Assembly (NCBI GenBank): GCA_047967505.1
Contig: CM106539.1
Length of the DNA stretch: 64,000 nucleotides
Strand: one strand, 5' to 3'
DNA from: Dipteris shenzhenensis
Lineage: Eukaryota > Polypodiophyta > Polypodiopsida > Gleicheniales
A program made the position numbers and the translations under genes. The notes under the pieces are model-generated. The model ran no database searches. It was not told the DNA's origin and saw only the letters and a program-made list of their open reading frames with translations. The first letter of the stretch is position 1; each line of letters starts with the position of its first letter. This document shows positions 1-9,736 of the stretch, piece by piece.

Positions 1-330
1 CTTCATGATGCTGATCGACGACTATAGTAGAAGGATATGGATATACTTCCTGAAGACTAAAGATGAGGCTTTTAGTAAGTTCAAAGAATGGCATGTAATG
101 GTCGAGAAAGAAACGGGGAGGAAGGTGAATAAGTTGAGATCAGGTAGAGGTGGTGAGTTCACATCAAGTGAATTCGAAAGTTACTGCAAAAGTCACGGGA
201 TCAAGAGGCAGAAACCTGCGCCACATACATCACAACAAAATGGAGTAGCAGAGCGCAAGATGTGCGTGAACGGGATGACTCCACTGCAGGCCTTTTCTGG
301 TAAGAAACCTTCAGCTACACATTTTTCAGA
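1..330 (+). pseudogene. Ty1/copia integrase fragment (cut by window edge)
   Basis: The frame opening at base 5 reads like the centre of a copia integrase core: an IDDYSRRIWIYFLK stretch, then RSGRGGEF where the second catalytic Asp normally lies (RSDxGGEY, so that Asp is replaced by Gly), then QQNGVAERK with the catalytic Glu. Directly after AERK the frame jumps to GMTPLQAFSGKKPSATHF, which in intact elements lies some 60 residues further on, so an internal deletion has joined the two parts. Homology fades after about base 330. The copia element at 16.9-24.1 kb contains the corresponding region intact, but the two differ at many residues, so this is another copy or family. The remaining 149-residue frame is not functional. 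Confidence 0.85.
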
Positions 331-1856
331 GTTTTTGGATGTGACTGTTTTGTGCATTAGGAAAAAAGAGAGCTCATTTTGGGGCCTTTTACGGTTTGGA
401 AAAATAAGCTCTCAACCAATCAATAGAGGGCCAAGTAACGTTGGAAATTCATGAAAATAAGAGAAAATAGAAAAAAGAAACAATACTTTATGTAGGTACA
501 AGCGTGCTACATTAATGTGGAGATTGGTTTTTTATTCTCACAAGATCTTTGGACATGAAGATAGAATCTAGTCTGACATTTTATCTGACAAGGGCCTTCC
601 CGCTTCCACCTTCCTTTGAACTTTGAAATGTTGTGCTGCCTTTCCCTCGAAAGGTCTACCATTCTACACCACTGCCTCATTGTGCAACAGCCTCTTCTTT
701 TCCAAAACTGCTCCCTTGATCCTGTTTGGCATAGAGCAAGATGTTTCTTGTCAACTGTCTGTCTGCCCACTTTCTCTTTCTTGAAACTTTAATTTATTAT
801 CTTGTTTACATTACTTTGCTGTTGTTATAGATTCACAAGGTCTCCATGGTGAATAAAAACCATGGTCGTTCTTGTGGAAGACGCTCTGTGGATGATAATG
901 CTATGAAGGCAAAATTATACCACACATCCTTACCCCATCAACCTGCTTCTTCTATTTCTTCGGTAGAGAATTCAAGTACAGTCAAAATGGAAGGAACTTG
1001 GGAAAGGTTTAGTGTTTCAAAAGGAGCATGGGTGCTCATGCAACCTAGCAAAAGAAAAAGACCTCAGACAAAAAACATTTTTTTGGCATCATGGAAGGGA
1101 AGAGTATGAGATTTTAAAATCACCAGAGGGAAGATATCGGTGAAAGAAGTTTTGATTCAGCATATGTACATGCATAAAGAACTTGTCTTGTGAGACTATC
1201 CAAATGATCTTCCGCAACACAGGCCTAATTGTATATTTTTCTATTGTGGTTTTTTTCTTTACGAGGTGTATGGATTTTTAAGATGAAGCTTTCTTTCTTT
1301 GCTTATTGACATTCTTGTGTTGTTTTATTTCAGATTTATACCCTTCATCGTATGAGACATGGCAAAACATCGATTGTATTCTAGGATTTATAGATGTTTT
1401 GCATGGATCGATAGGAGAACAAAAATACCAAGGTCGATGTGCAATAGAGCTAGCTCAATCGGGTATATTTTTTACTGATCTTTTTATTAGTTGTTGGACA
1501 ATGATAACACACATGGTGTGTTAAGGAAACAAGACCTTCCGACATGGAATTCAGTGGATTGGCCTCACCCACATTTTAGTGTTACAGAGGCATATAGGGC
1601 CAAGCTTTTCAAAGAAGTACAGAAAGCTCTGAGGCCCAATATTGCCACAAGGATAATAAAAATTTCTTTATGCATGCCTCAGTTTTTGTGGACTTGTTTA
1701 ATACCTTTCCAGTGAAGGTTTCAAAAACAATGTTCATAGTTAAAGCAACAAGTTCGGCATGCATGCCACAATTTTTGGATAAAGGTTGGGATAAGAAGAC
1801 ATGTAGTTTAGTGTTTTGTGAGGTTGTCCAGCCTTCTATGCAACTAAAGTACATGG
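331..1856. other. Unassigned AT-rich stretch
   Basis: Short open frames occur on the plus strand at 846-1109 and 1491-1715 (containing a KQDLPTWNSVDWPHPHF stretch that looks protein-like). I recognise no family and see no start or splice structure I would defend. They may be worn exons upstream of the spliced gene end at 1.86-2.28 kb. Confidence 0.4.
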
Positions 1857-2281
1857 TTGCATTCACAAAATTTTATTTTTTCTTTTTATTATAAGCGCAG
1901 TCGAATGCTAGGCACAAAACTAGTCCCAATGGATCAAGATGAAGATTCTTTTGGTGCAAAAAATAAACTTCTTGATATTGATGTTGTTGAGAATCGTGAT
2001 GTGCTAGTCAATATCTCATTAAGAGAATGTTGCTCCCTAGCTCAATTGCGCAATGACATTCTGTTTGAGACAGAAGGTTCTATTTCAAAGGACTTTTCAT
2101 TTATCTACAACAATAAAAAGGTACACCATCTGATTTATCCTAGTCTCATTAAGCACTGTTATTAGTTTACTTTACCCTATTGATTCATATTGCTTTTTTG
2201 CAGGTGCTCAAAAGAAGAGAGAGTTCAATCAAATGCAAAGACATTGAAAATTCAAAAATTGAGATAACACAGACTCCATAA
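1857..2281 (+). CDS. 3' end of an unrecognised spliced gene (two exons visible)
   Basis: An open frame running to 2120 ends in ...SFIYNNKK followed by a consensus donor (AAG|GTACACC). A pyrimidine-rich acceptor ends at 2203 (TTTTTTGCAG) and the next exon, 2204-2281, continues in frame (VLKRRESSIKCKDIENSKIEI) to a TAA. The joined protein end is hydrophilic, with an alternating LVNISLRECCSLAQLRNDI stretch that could be a small alpha/beta domain of the ubiquitin-like kind, but I cannot assign a family. The start is unclear: the first ATG is at 1857, and upstream exons may be missing or lie in the degraded DNA before it. It points towards the histone-protease gene on the opposite strand. The exon-intron call rests only on splice consensus and frame continuity. 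Confidence 0.35.
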
Positions 2282-2523
2282 ACAAAGGTATTGTATTCAA
2301 TAAAGTAAAATTTTGTACAGAAGTGTTTAATTGTACATGTAGAACATATTCTTGACAACCATTTTCTATTTATCTACAGCTTGATCCAGAGGCTGCTCTA
2401 CACGGTCCAAGCTCTCCGTATCATCATTTTTGGAGAATCTATTTTTTGCTGCTCCATCCTGTCCTGTATAGTATCTTGGTGCTGCTCCATTGTCTCCTCT
2501 ACTGCCCCTGGAGCATCTGTTTG
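2282..2523. other. Convergent 3' spacer
   Basis: AT-rich spacer between the stop of the plus-strand spliced gene and the stop of the minus-strand histone-protease gene. No separate feature is visible. Confidence 0.4.
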
Positions 2524-4515
2524 CTACTGCTCCATCTTCTCCTCAACAACATCAATAGCAGGTCCTTGTTCATGTGGCTTCTCCTCATCAGCACTAGGTC
2601 CTCGTTCCTGTGGCACCACATCAGCTTCATCTGTGTCATCAAGGTGTATGACACTTTCTTGGACTTTAGAGCTCTCACCCAACTCGACAGTAGCTGGTAC
2701 AATATGTTTAGGGGAGGCATAGCTCAAAAACTTCCAAATTGTATCAGCTTTGAAATTATATACATAGTTTGAGCTGAAGCTATCTTCTCTCATCTGCAAT
2801 GGCATATGATGATTTAGAACACTTTGTACCACTATCAATTATCTTGAAGCTAAATGAAAATTATTTTTTCTTACAAGGTCTGGCTATCCTATCTCAAAAT
2901 AGCTTGAAAGTAGATATTTGGCACTGATCAGCACTCTCCATCTGTAGCTACTTAAATCATCTTGTTGTGGTGTCTGTAAAGTTGGAAAGATATGTTAGAA
3001 ACTGTTAACATCTGAACAAAACAAAATTATTCAATAAGTTCAAAGGCATAGCATGAAATAGACATCAGTACAGGGAACAACTTTTTACCTCTAGATTTAC
3101 TGGCTCTATTGAATCCAAAAGAGAGACATTAGGAGGACAGTTATCCAATGCATCTAGAAGCCTTCTAATACAACTGCAATACATATAATTTAGTTAGTAT
3201 GAAATCAAAATAATGAAGTTTGAAGTTAAAAAAAGCACACACACCACTTACAATTTCAACTCTCTGTGTGTGTTTTTAAGAGAGTTGAATATAAAGCATT
3301 GCTTCTACTGGATGTCAATAGAAACAAAACTCCAGTGGTCACTACGTAAGGGAAAAAGCATTAAGAAATCAAAGGCTACAAGAGTTCTCAATCTTAAAGA
3401 AGAATCCCAAAAGAAGCAGTCACCCACATACCTGTTATGGTATGGAAGTAGCAAAACATCGATAACTTCAAAATTGCAGTGTGTCTGAACCAGTTGGAAA
3501 TACCGATGGGAGTTTCCTTTGCATCTCTTAACTTGGAAGAAATGGCAGGATCAATAATATGAACTGTATGCTGTACAGAGTGGTGAAGCTAGCTTCTCAT
3601 CATGCTGCATGGGACCAAAAAATAATTAGGGTAGGGTATAAAGGAGGTACAAGGAGGATTGTTTTGCAAACAAATGTAAAATAATAGACACTTACTAGAG
3701 CATTGCGAGAATGATAGTATTTGAGCAATACTCATTCTTATGAGCCAATGCTGCCAAGCATGGTTTTGTCAAGTCAAAATCATTCACTGAAGTTTCATCC
3801 TCAATATGGACAACTATATTAGGGCCTAGCTCCTGAACCTTCTTTGTATGTGCAGCTCCCTCTTTCCAGTCTCCACATCTATAACAGATTTTGATTCTTT
3901 TATTTGCTGCTTCAGTGACTCCTCATAAGCAGCCTTCCCTCTGGTGTTCTTTGAGTGGGTTACTTCAACAACCTTAACCTCATCTACCTTCAACTTCCTT
4001 GTAGGTGGAATTAATAATTTGTCTCTCATCTTTATGTCCTGCCATTCCATAGGATGAACAAGCTTGTCATACCTCCATCTCACTCTGGACAAAGTGTTGA
4101 AGTCTTTGGCCATCAGAGTCACCCTGTGAGCATGGGCTGCTACCAGCATTGCATCTTCAAAATATTTTTCCAAGTAATCCTCTGCCATTTCCTGTAAGGA
4201 AAGAATGGCAGTCCTGTTCCATCTGAACCCAAGGTGCCAACTATCACATATGTCTTTCACCAGTCTTTGAAAAGGTGCCTTGGGGATTGCAAAGCCTATA
4301 GCTTTCTGTTGCTTCCTGATCTCCCTTAGCACACCTGCACCATGTTTCAATCTCTTGGCCTTTTGCTGGAGCAGGCTCATTGGCTTACCCTTCCTTCCAT
4401 GTGCACCTCTTCCCTTTGGAGGCACACTAAATTTCTTGGTACCTGCCTCAGCTACTGTTGCTGCAAGCCCTAGCCCTTTGCCAGCTTTCCTTGCAGTTGA
4501 CTTGGTTCTTGCCAT
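2524..4515 (-). pseudogene. Centromeric-H3-like histone fused to a C48 (Ulp1-like) protease domain; protease part decayed
   Basis: Six exons can be traced by GT-AG sites: 4515-3696, 3604-3432, 3341-3252, 3173-3089, 2973-2875, 2793-2524. I start at the ATG at 4515 because it opens with the H3 tail MARTKSTARK; the frame is open for 63 codons upstream but looks like spacer. Residues 1 to about 150 match histone H3: a long basic tail, LREIRKQQ, IPKAPFQRLV, LSLQEMAEDYL, FEDAML, HRVTLMAKDF. RW in loop 1, AEDYL, FEDAML and VTLMxKDF are typical of centromeric H3 (CENH3), but loop 1 has canonical H3 length. A charged linker follows. Later exons show Ulp1-type features: SNTIILAML, LLLPYHNSDHWSFVSID with the catalytic His, FIFNSL where Asp is expected, TPQQDD...WRVLI where Gln and DCG are expected, and an acidic C-terminus. 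Frameshifts near 3846 and within exon 2, and TAG codons in exons 3 and 5, show that the protease half is dead. The H3 frame is open. Confidence 0.75.
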
Positions 4516-5395
4516 CACTCTGACAAACTGCATACAAAGCAATGGAAAGAGATTACAGCCATGGATAACATGATATGACACAAAAAGACAATGATAGGGG
4601 TGGATGAAGCAACATTGACAATTTTGCAATAAAACGCGATATGGACAGTTTGAAATTCCTAACAGTTCGAAATCACGTTTTCCTGCAAATACCTGAAGTG
4701 ACATGCTGGTGCATTCCTACAGTGATTTCTCTGTGTTTACAACTAAATACAATATGAATTGAGTCTATGCAAGGAGAGTACAGCCATGGACAACTATGAA
4801 AGTCACAAAACCAGAATGGCAGGGGTGGATGAAGCAACAGTTCAATATTTGCAACAAAATGCGATTTTGGCTGTTTGAAACTCCTAAAGCCTTCTCCTCG
4901 CATTTTCCTGCAAATTCATGAGGCAGCATGCTGGAATATGCCTTCTGTCATTTCAACGTGTTTGCATGTCCATGCAGGATGGATTGAGTCTATGGAAGGC
5001 AAGAAGTGTGCACAGACTGAAGGAAGAACCCATAAGTACAGTTTTACCCTCACATGCAATTATCACACTTGAAGATCTGCATTCCTACAGTGATTTCTCT
5101 ATCTTTACAACTAAATAAAATATGGATTGAGTCTATGCAAGGAGAGTACAGCCATGACACAAAACCACAATGACAGGGGTGGATGAAGCAACAGTTCAAT
5201 ATTTGCAACAAAACGCGATTTTGGCTGTTTGAAATTCCTAAAGCCTTCTCCTCGCATTTTCCCGCAAATTCATGAGGCAGCATGCTGGAACATGCCTTTA
5301 GTCCTTTCAATGTGTTTGCATGTCCATGCAGGATGGATTGTTTCTATGGAAGGCAAAAAGATTGCAGAGACTAAGGGAAGAACCCATAAATACTG

Positions 5396-5840
5396 ACCTG
5401 AAAGCTATTTGTGGGTGTACTGTGCTGCTGATGAGTACCCTGTGCTGGGGATGGAACCTGTGCTACTAGTCAGGATGCTGATGTTGCAGAGTAGGGAGGT
5501 AGGGAGGCAAGAGAGATGAGACTGGAGGAAAAAGACAGGATAGATTAAACAAGAGGGAAAAGATTAGTGCAAAATACAAACAAGGCAGCTACTAAATCCC
5601 ACATGTATGGAATGGAGTCGTTTTTCACACGTGTGGATGGGACCCAGATCTCTTGGAGTTTGAAACTTGGCACATGTGAAAGGGACACTTTTTGCCTTGG
5701 AACTTGTGCCATTCATGATTTCATAATCAGTTCCATAACCACTCTTCCCTCCCCTGCCTCCCAATCTTTCATCCCTGCCAGCACCCTCCCATCATCCTTT
5801 TCCTTCCCTCTCAGATCCCTTCCTACCCACCACACTCCAT
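5396..5840 (+). repeat. Direct repeat copy 1 (about 445 bp)
   Basis: Starts ACCTGAAAGCTAT and ends CACACTCCATGCA. It is closely similar to 6350-6796, about 955 bp downstream. It includes a CACACGTGTGG G-box palindrome preceded by a GGAGTCGTTTTT element. Confidence 0.85.
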
Positions 5841-6349
5841 GCAAGGAGAGTCCAGCCATGGACAACTTAGAAAGACACAAAACCAGAATAACAGGGGTGG
5901 ATGAAGCAACAGTTTAATATTTGCAACTAAACGCGATTTCGGCTGTTTGAAATTCCTAAAGCCTTCTCCTCGCATTTTCCTGCAAATTCATGAGGCAGCA
6001 TGCTGGAACATGCCTTCAGTCATTTCAATGTGTTTGCAAGTTCATGCAGGATGGATTGAGTCTATGAAAGGCAAGAAGAGTGCACATACTGAAGGAGGAA
6101 CCCATAGATAAAGTTTTATCCTTAAATGCAATTGTCACACATTAAGATCTGCAAACATTGCTAAATCTATAGAGATGATCAATCTCTCACTCAACCAGCC
6201 CAATTCAAAAGTCTTCCTGCTTGTGGTTGTAGTGGAAAAACCTTAGGAATGCCTATAATCTTTATCCTAATATCCAAGGTACATCACATCCTACAGCCAT
6301 GTGTGTTATACTATTAAACAAGAAGATCAGGATATAAAGAGTCCTATAG

Positions 6350-6796
6350 ACCTGGAAGCTATATGTGGGTGTGCTGTGCTGTTGATGAGTACCCTATGCT
6401 GGGGATGAACCTGTGCTGCTGGTCAGGGTGCTGATGGTGCAGAGTACAGAGGTAGGGAGGCAAGAGAGCTGAGACGGGAGGGCCGACATAGGAGAGATTA
6501 AATAGGAGGAAAAAGATTAGTGCAAAATACAAACAAGGCAGCTGCTAAATCCCACACGTGTGGAATGGAGTCGTTTTTCACACGTGTGGGTGGGACCCAG
6601 ATCTCTTGGAATTTGAAACTTGGCACATGTGAAAGGGACACTTTTTGCCTTGGAACTTGTGCCATTCATGATTTCATAATTAGTTCCACAACCACTCTTC
6701 CCTCCCCTGCCTCCCAATCTTTCATCCCTGCTAGCACCCTCCCATCATCCTTTTCCTTCCCTCTCTGATCCCTTCCTACCCAACACACTCCATCCA
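6350..6796 (+). repeat. Direct repeat copy 2 (about 445 bp)
   Basis: Second copy of 5396-5840, nearest to ORF-X. Here two G-box palindromes (CACACGTGTGG near 6553 and 6580) flank the GGAGTCGTTTTT element; in copy 1 the first is degraded to CACATGTATGG. Such boxes bind plant bZIP and bHLH factors, so this copy could hold ORF-X promoter activity. Confidence 0.8.
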
Positions 6797-7811
6797 GACT
6801 GCAACCTGCCTGAAGACTACTACCACTGCTAGATCTCCAGGTTACCAAGGTTGCAGTTCAAGTTTGGGAAAGAGCAGGAGATTCACCAGTGCAACTCCAA
6901 CAGCATGGAAAAGGAAAAGAAAGGTCAGAATTCTAGATTCTTTTCAATGTTTTTTGACATATATTTCTTCCATCCATAGAATTCTTGATGTCCAAATATC
7001 TTCACTCCGCTCCACCCTTCTTGTTACATATTCAATTTATACTGTCCAAGAGTCTGGTAGATCACCCTAGAATTTGATTGGAGATGGATATGAATAGAAC
7101 CTAGAAGTTTGCAACAAAATGCGAGGAGAGTGCTTTATCCATCTCTAGATAGCCCATATCGCATTTTGCTACAAATTCCTGTTCTCGACACATTCCTCAT
7201 GAAAAGCTTCACTCAGCTCCAGCCTTTCTCTTGCATATCAACTCATACTGTCCAGGAATCTGTGAGATGATCCTAGCATTTGATTTGACATGGATATCAA
7301 CAGAACTGGAAAATTTGCAACAAATGCGAGGAGAGTGCTTGACATTTTCCAAATGGTCCTACATTGCATTTTCCTGCAAATTCCTGTCTCTTTTGGTTCT
7401 CACTTCTTCCTCATTGTTTTGCTATCTTTGGCCCTGTGGAATTCTTCCTTGATGATAAGAAATGTTTTTGCTTTGGAACAGTTGACTCTCAGGCCCCTCC
7501 TTTCAAGAGGAAGCTGGACTTTTCTATTGCTATAATTAGACCACAGCAATCACCAGATGAGTCATGAGAGCTCATGAAGGGAATTATTTGGTGATATCCT
7601 ATGCATTCCCCGATTGCATATGTCAGCATATAGAATTCAATGTATATAAGTTTGGAGCAGGCAAAAGGAAGAGACTGGAGCAGAATGCTGAGTCTTCCAT
7701 CTCAAAACAAAAGGAACCAGAGAGGACAAATCTCCAGATTTGCTCCTATTTGAGTTTCTTCACAAATGCAAGGCTCAGAGGAACTTCCACATATACCACA
7801 GTATTTTCAAC

Positions 7812-9392
7812 ATGGAGTTCACTATGAGCTCTGTACTGGAGCATCACAAAGATTTTCTTTCAGAACATTGGGATACCTTCAAACAACTGACAAAGGCAGG
7901 AAGAATTGTGGAAGGTGAAAAGGTTTTTGTGCATATAAATCATATTGTCTCCATTGACAGGCTGAGGTACCATGTGAATAGAAGATTTGACTGCCTGCCT
8001 GATCAATATAAATTCAACTGTAACTTGCACACCAGAAAGTGTAGAGTGCTTGAGGAAACCATGGCATTCCTTATTTACATTGTCTTCAGTCAGGACTCTC
8101 TGGATGAACAAGGGCAGGAGGCTAAAGAAGAAGACACATCTGAAGCAGACGAAAAAGAGGATGTTCCTTTGGTAATAGAAATGGCAGAGCAAGAAGAAGA
8201 TATCAACCTCCAGGATGAGGGGCTGCAAGTGGCTGCTCTTGACCTTGTTCAAGTGAGGACAAAAACTCTTAGGGCAGCACAACCAGTTGAAGATTTTGAT
8301 GTTCAGAGCAGCAACTATGTAGTGCCCATGCTTCCAGGTGTCTTGATTGGTGGAAAAGATTATGTTTTCCTCCATGATATAGAGTGTATGTTCAATTTGA
8401 GGGAGGACTATGTCATTTCCATTATTGCCCAGGCTTCAAGGCTTGACAAGGAGGTTGGCAGAGAGGATGACCATTCACTACTGGCTTTGGAAACAACTTT
8501 TGATCCTGCAGAGGCCCTTACTATTTGTTTCAAAGAGGCTGAAAAGTTCCAAGAGCCAGGTGAAGCTGCCTTCCAGCTCACACAGGAAGCTATGAATCTC
8601 TCAGCACTATACACGGAAAAGCTTAAAGAAGAGGCTGGACTGGAGGGGAGAGGAATAAATCTTTGGAAAGATGGACTGCTTGTTGCTGATGAAAATGAGA
8701 AGGTACAATCTTGTTACTTCAAATCAAATACTTTGTCTTCTACTTAAATGTTTTGTAGGTTGTGTATTGTCTCACTCCAATCTTTTGATATGTGGCAGCT
8801 ACAAATTGAGGATGACACATTCCTCCAGAGAACAAGTGGAAGTAGGTCGGCTGGGTTTGGCAAACTGTCAAGCCTAGCTCATTATATTCATGATCTAGGC
8901 AGTGCTAAGATCTTGATTTACCATAGGCAGTTGAGCAACAATGGAGAAGCCATTGTTTACTTCTTAAAATTTTTGTCCAAGGTTTTAGGTGGACATGATC
9001 TTTCATGGCAAAAGGAAAAGATCATTTTGATAGAGAGGTTGTCTGCCATAGATATATTTGGGGATTATGTGAATAAGCAGGCCTCTAGGGCCTCTTACTT
9101 TTTGTCTTACACTTCTTATGCATTAGCATGTGGTGTTAAGGAGCCCAAATGCCTGGAGGGCTATGGAAAACACAAGCTCATAAGGTTTCGAGAGCCACCC
9201 ATGATTGCATTAGGCAACACAATCCAAGAAGAAGAACACGTGGAGACAGCTGAAGAAAAGGATACCCCTCCCAGACAAGCAACAGAGGCAAGCATTGATA
9301 AACAGACAGTTGACATCAAGCCAATAAGGAAGAAAAAGAGTCCAATCAAGATCAAAAAGAGAGTTCTGATCGGCAGGCCCTGGGAGAAATAG
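7812..9392 (+). CDS. ORF-X, copy A: two-exon protein of unknown family paired with a transposon-type gene
   Basis: Exon 1 (7812-8702) and exon 2 (8799-9392) join in frame through a GT-AG intron (GAGAAG|GTACAA ... GTGGCAG|CTACAA), giving about 494 residues. The frame is open from 7740, so the true start could lie further upstream or in an earlier exon. Features in order: an alpha-helical N-terminus (MSSVLEHHKDFLSEHWDTF); an acidic low-complexity linker around residues 115-150 (EAKEEDTSEADEKED); a conserved block GGKDYVFLHDIECMFNLRED; a second helical region; and a very basic C-terminus (KKKSPIKIKKRVLIGRPWEK) that could bind DNA or act as a nuclear signal. I recognise no family. A broken homologue with the same order of blocks lies at 29.16-29.96 kb on the minus strand, also near a homologue of the transposon-type gene, so this is probably mobile-element cargo. 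No internal stop is seen, so it may still be expressed. Confidence 0.65.
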
Positions 9393-9735
9393 GATTTAGT
9401 CATCAAATATAGCACAAACATTATATTGAAGTTGAACTGATTTGTACAAAGTCTTTGATGTCTGGTATGATCTTGTATAAATGAACAATAAGTTGAACTG
9501 ATTTGTACAAAGTCCTTGGGATAGATAGAGTGGTGTCATTAAATATTAAACAAACAATATATTGAAATTGTGAACAAATTGTATTACGTTTAGATCACAT
9601 GTTTCACAAAAGAAATATTGTTGATGGAGTCTCAAATCATATAGGCATAACACCAAGAGTCACTTGTTCCACAAAAAAAAATTCTATTGATTGAGTTTGA
9701 AAACATGTGGACATAACACCAATAAGTTACAAACT
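9393..9735. other. Convergent spacer
   Basis: AT-rich spacer between the ends of ORF-X and the minus-strand transposon-type gene. It contains a short direct repeat (GTTGAACTGATTTGTACAAAGTC at about 9431 and 9491) and a looser one (CATAACACCAA near 9646 and 9712). Confidence 0.5.
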
Positions 9736-9736
9736 G

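Larger units (their letters stand above)
4516..7560. repeat. Spacer of local duplications carrying repeated hairpins
   Basis: This interval separates the minus-strand histone-protease gene from the plus-strand ORF-X. A unit of roughly 300 bp (AGTACAGCCATGG... GCAGCATGCTGGAA ... GGATTGAGTCTATG) appears near 4540-4800, 4780-5110, 5130-5400 and 5850-6150. A larger segment is duplicated as well (5396-5840 and 6350-6796). At least six places carry TTTGCAAC(A/T)AAA(A/C)GCGA facing (C)TCGCATTTTCCTGCAAAT, an inverted repeat able to fold as a hairpin: near 4625, 4846, 5200, 5920, 7112 and 7314. Open frames here are shadows of the repeats. Confidence 0.75.

Noticed and set aside
2524-4515. Calling the histone at 4.5 kb the host CENH3 gene
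   Set aside because: Loop 1 lacks the extra residues typical of CENH3, the tail is H3-like, it is joined to a decayed protease and lies in repeat-rich DNA; only a CENH3-like origin is supported.
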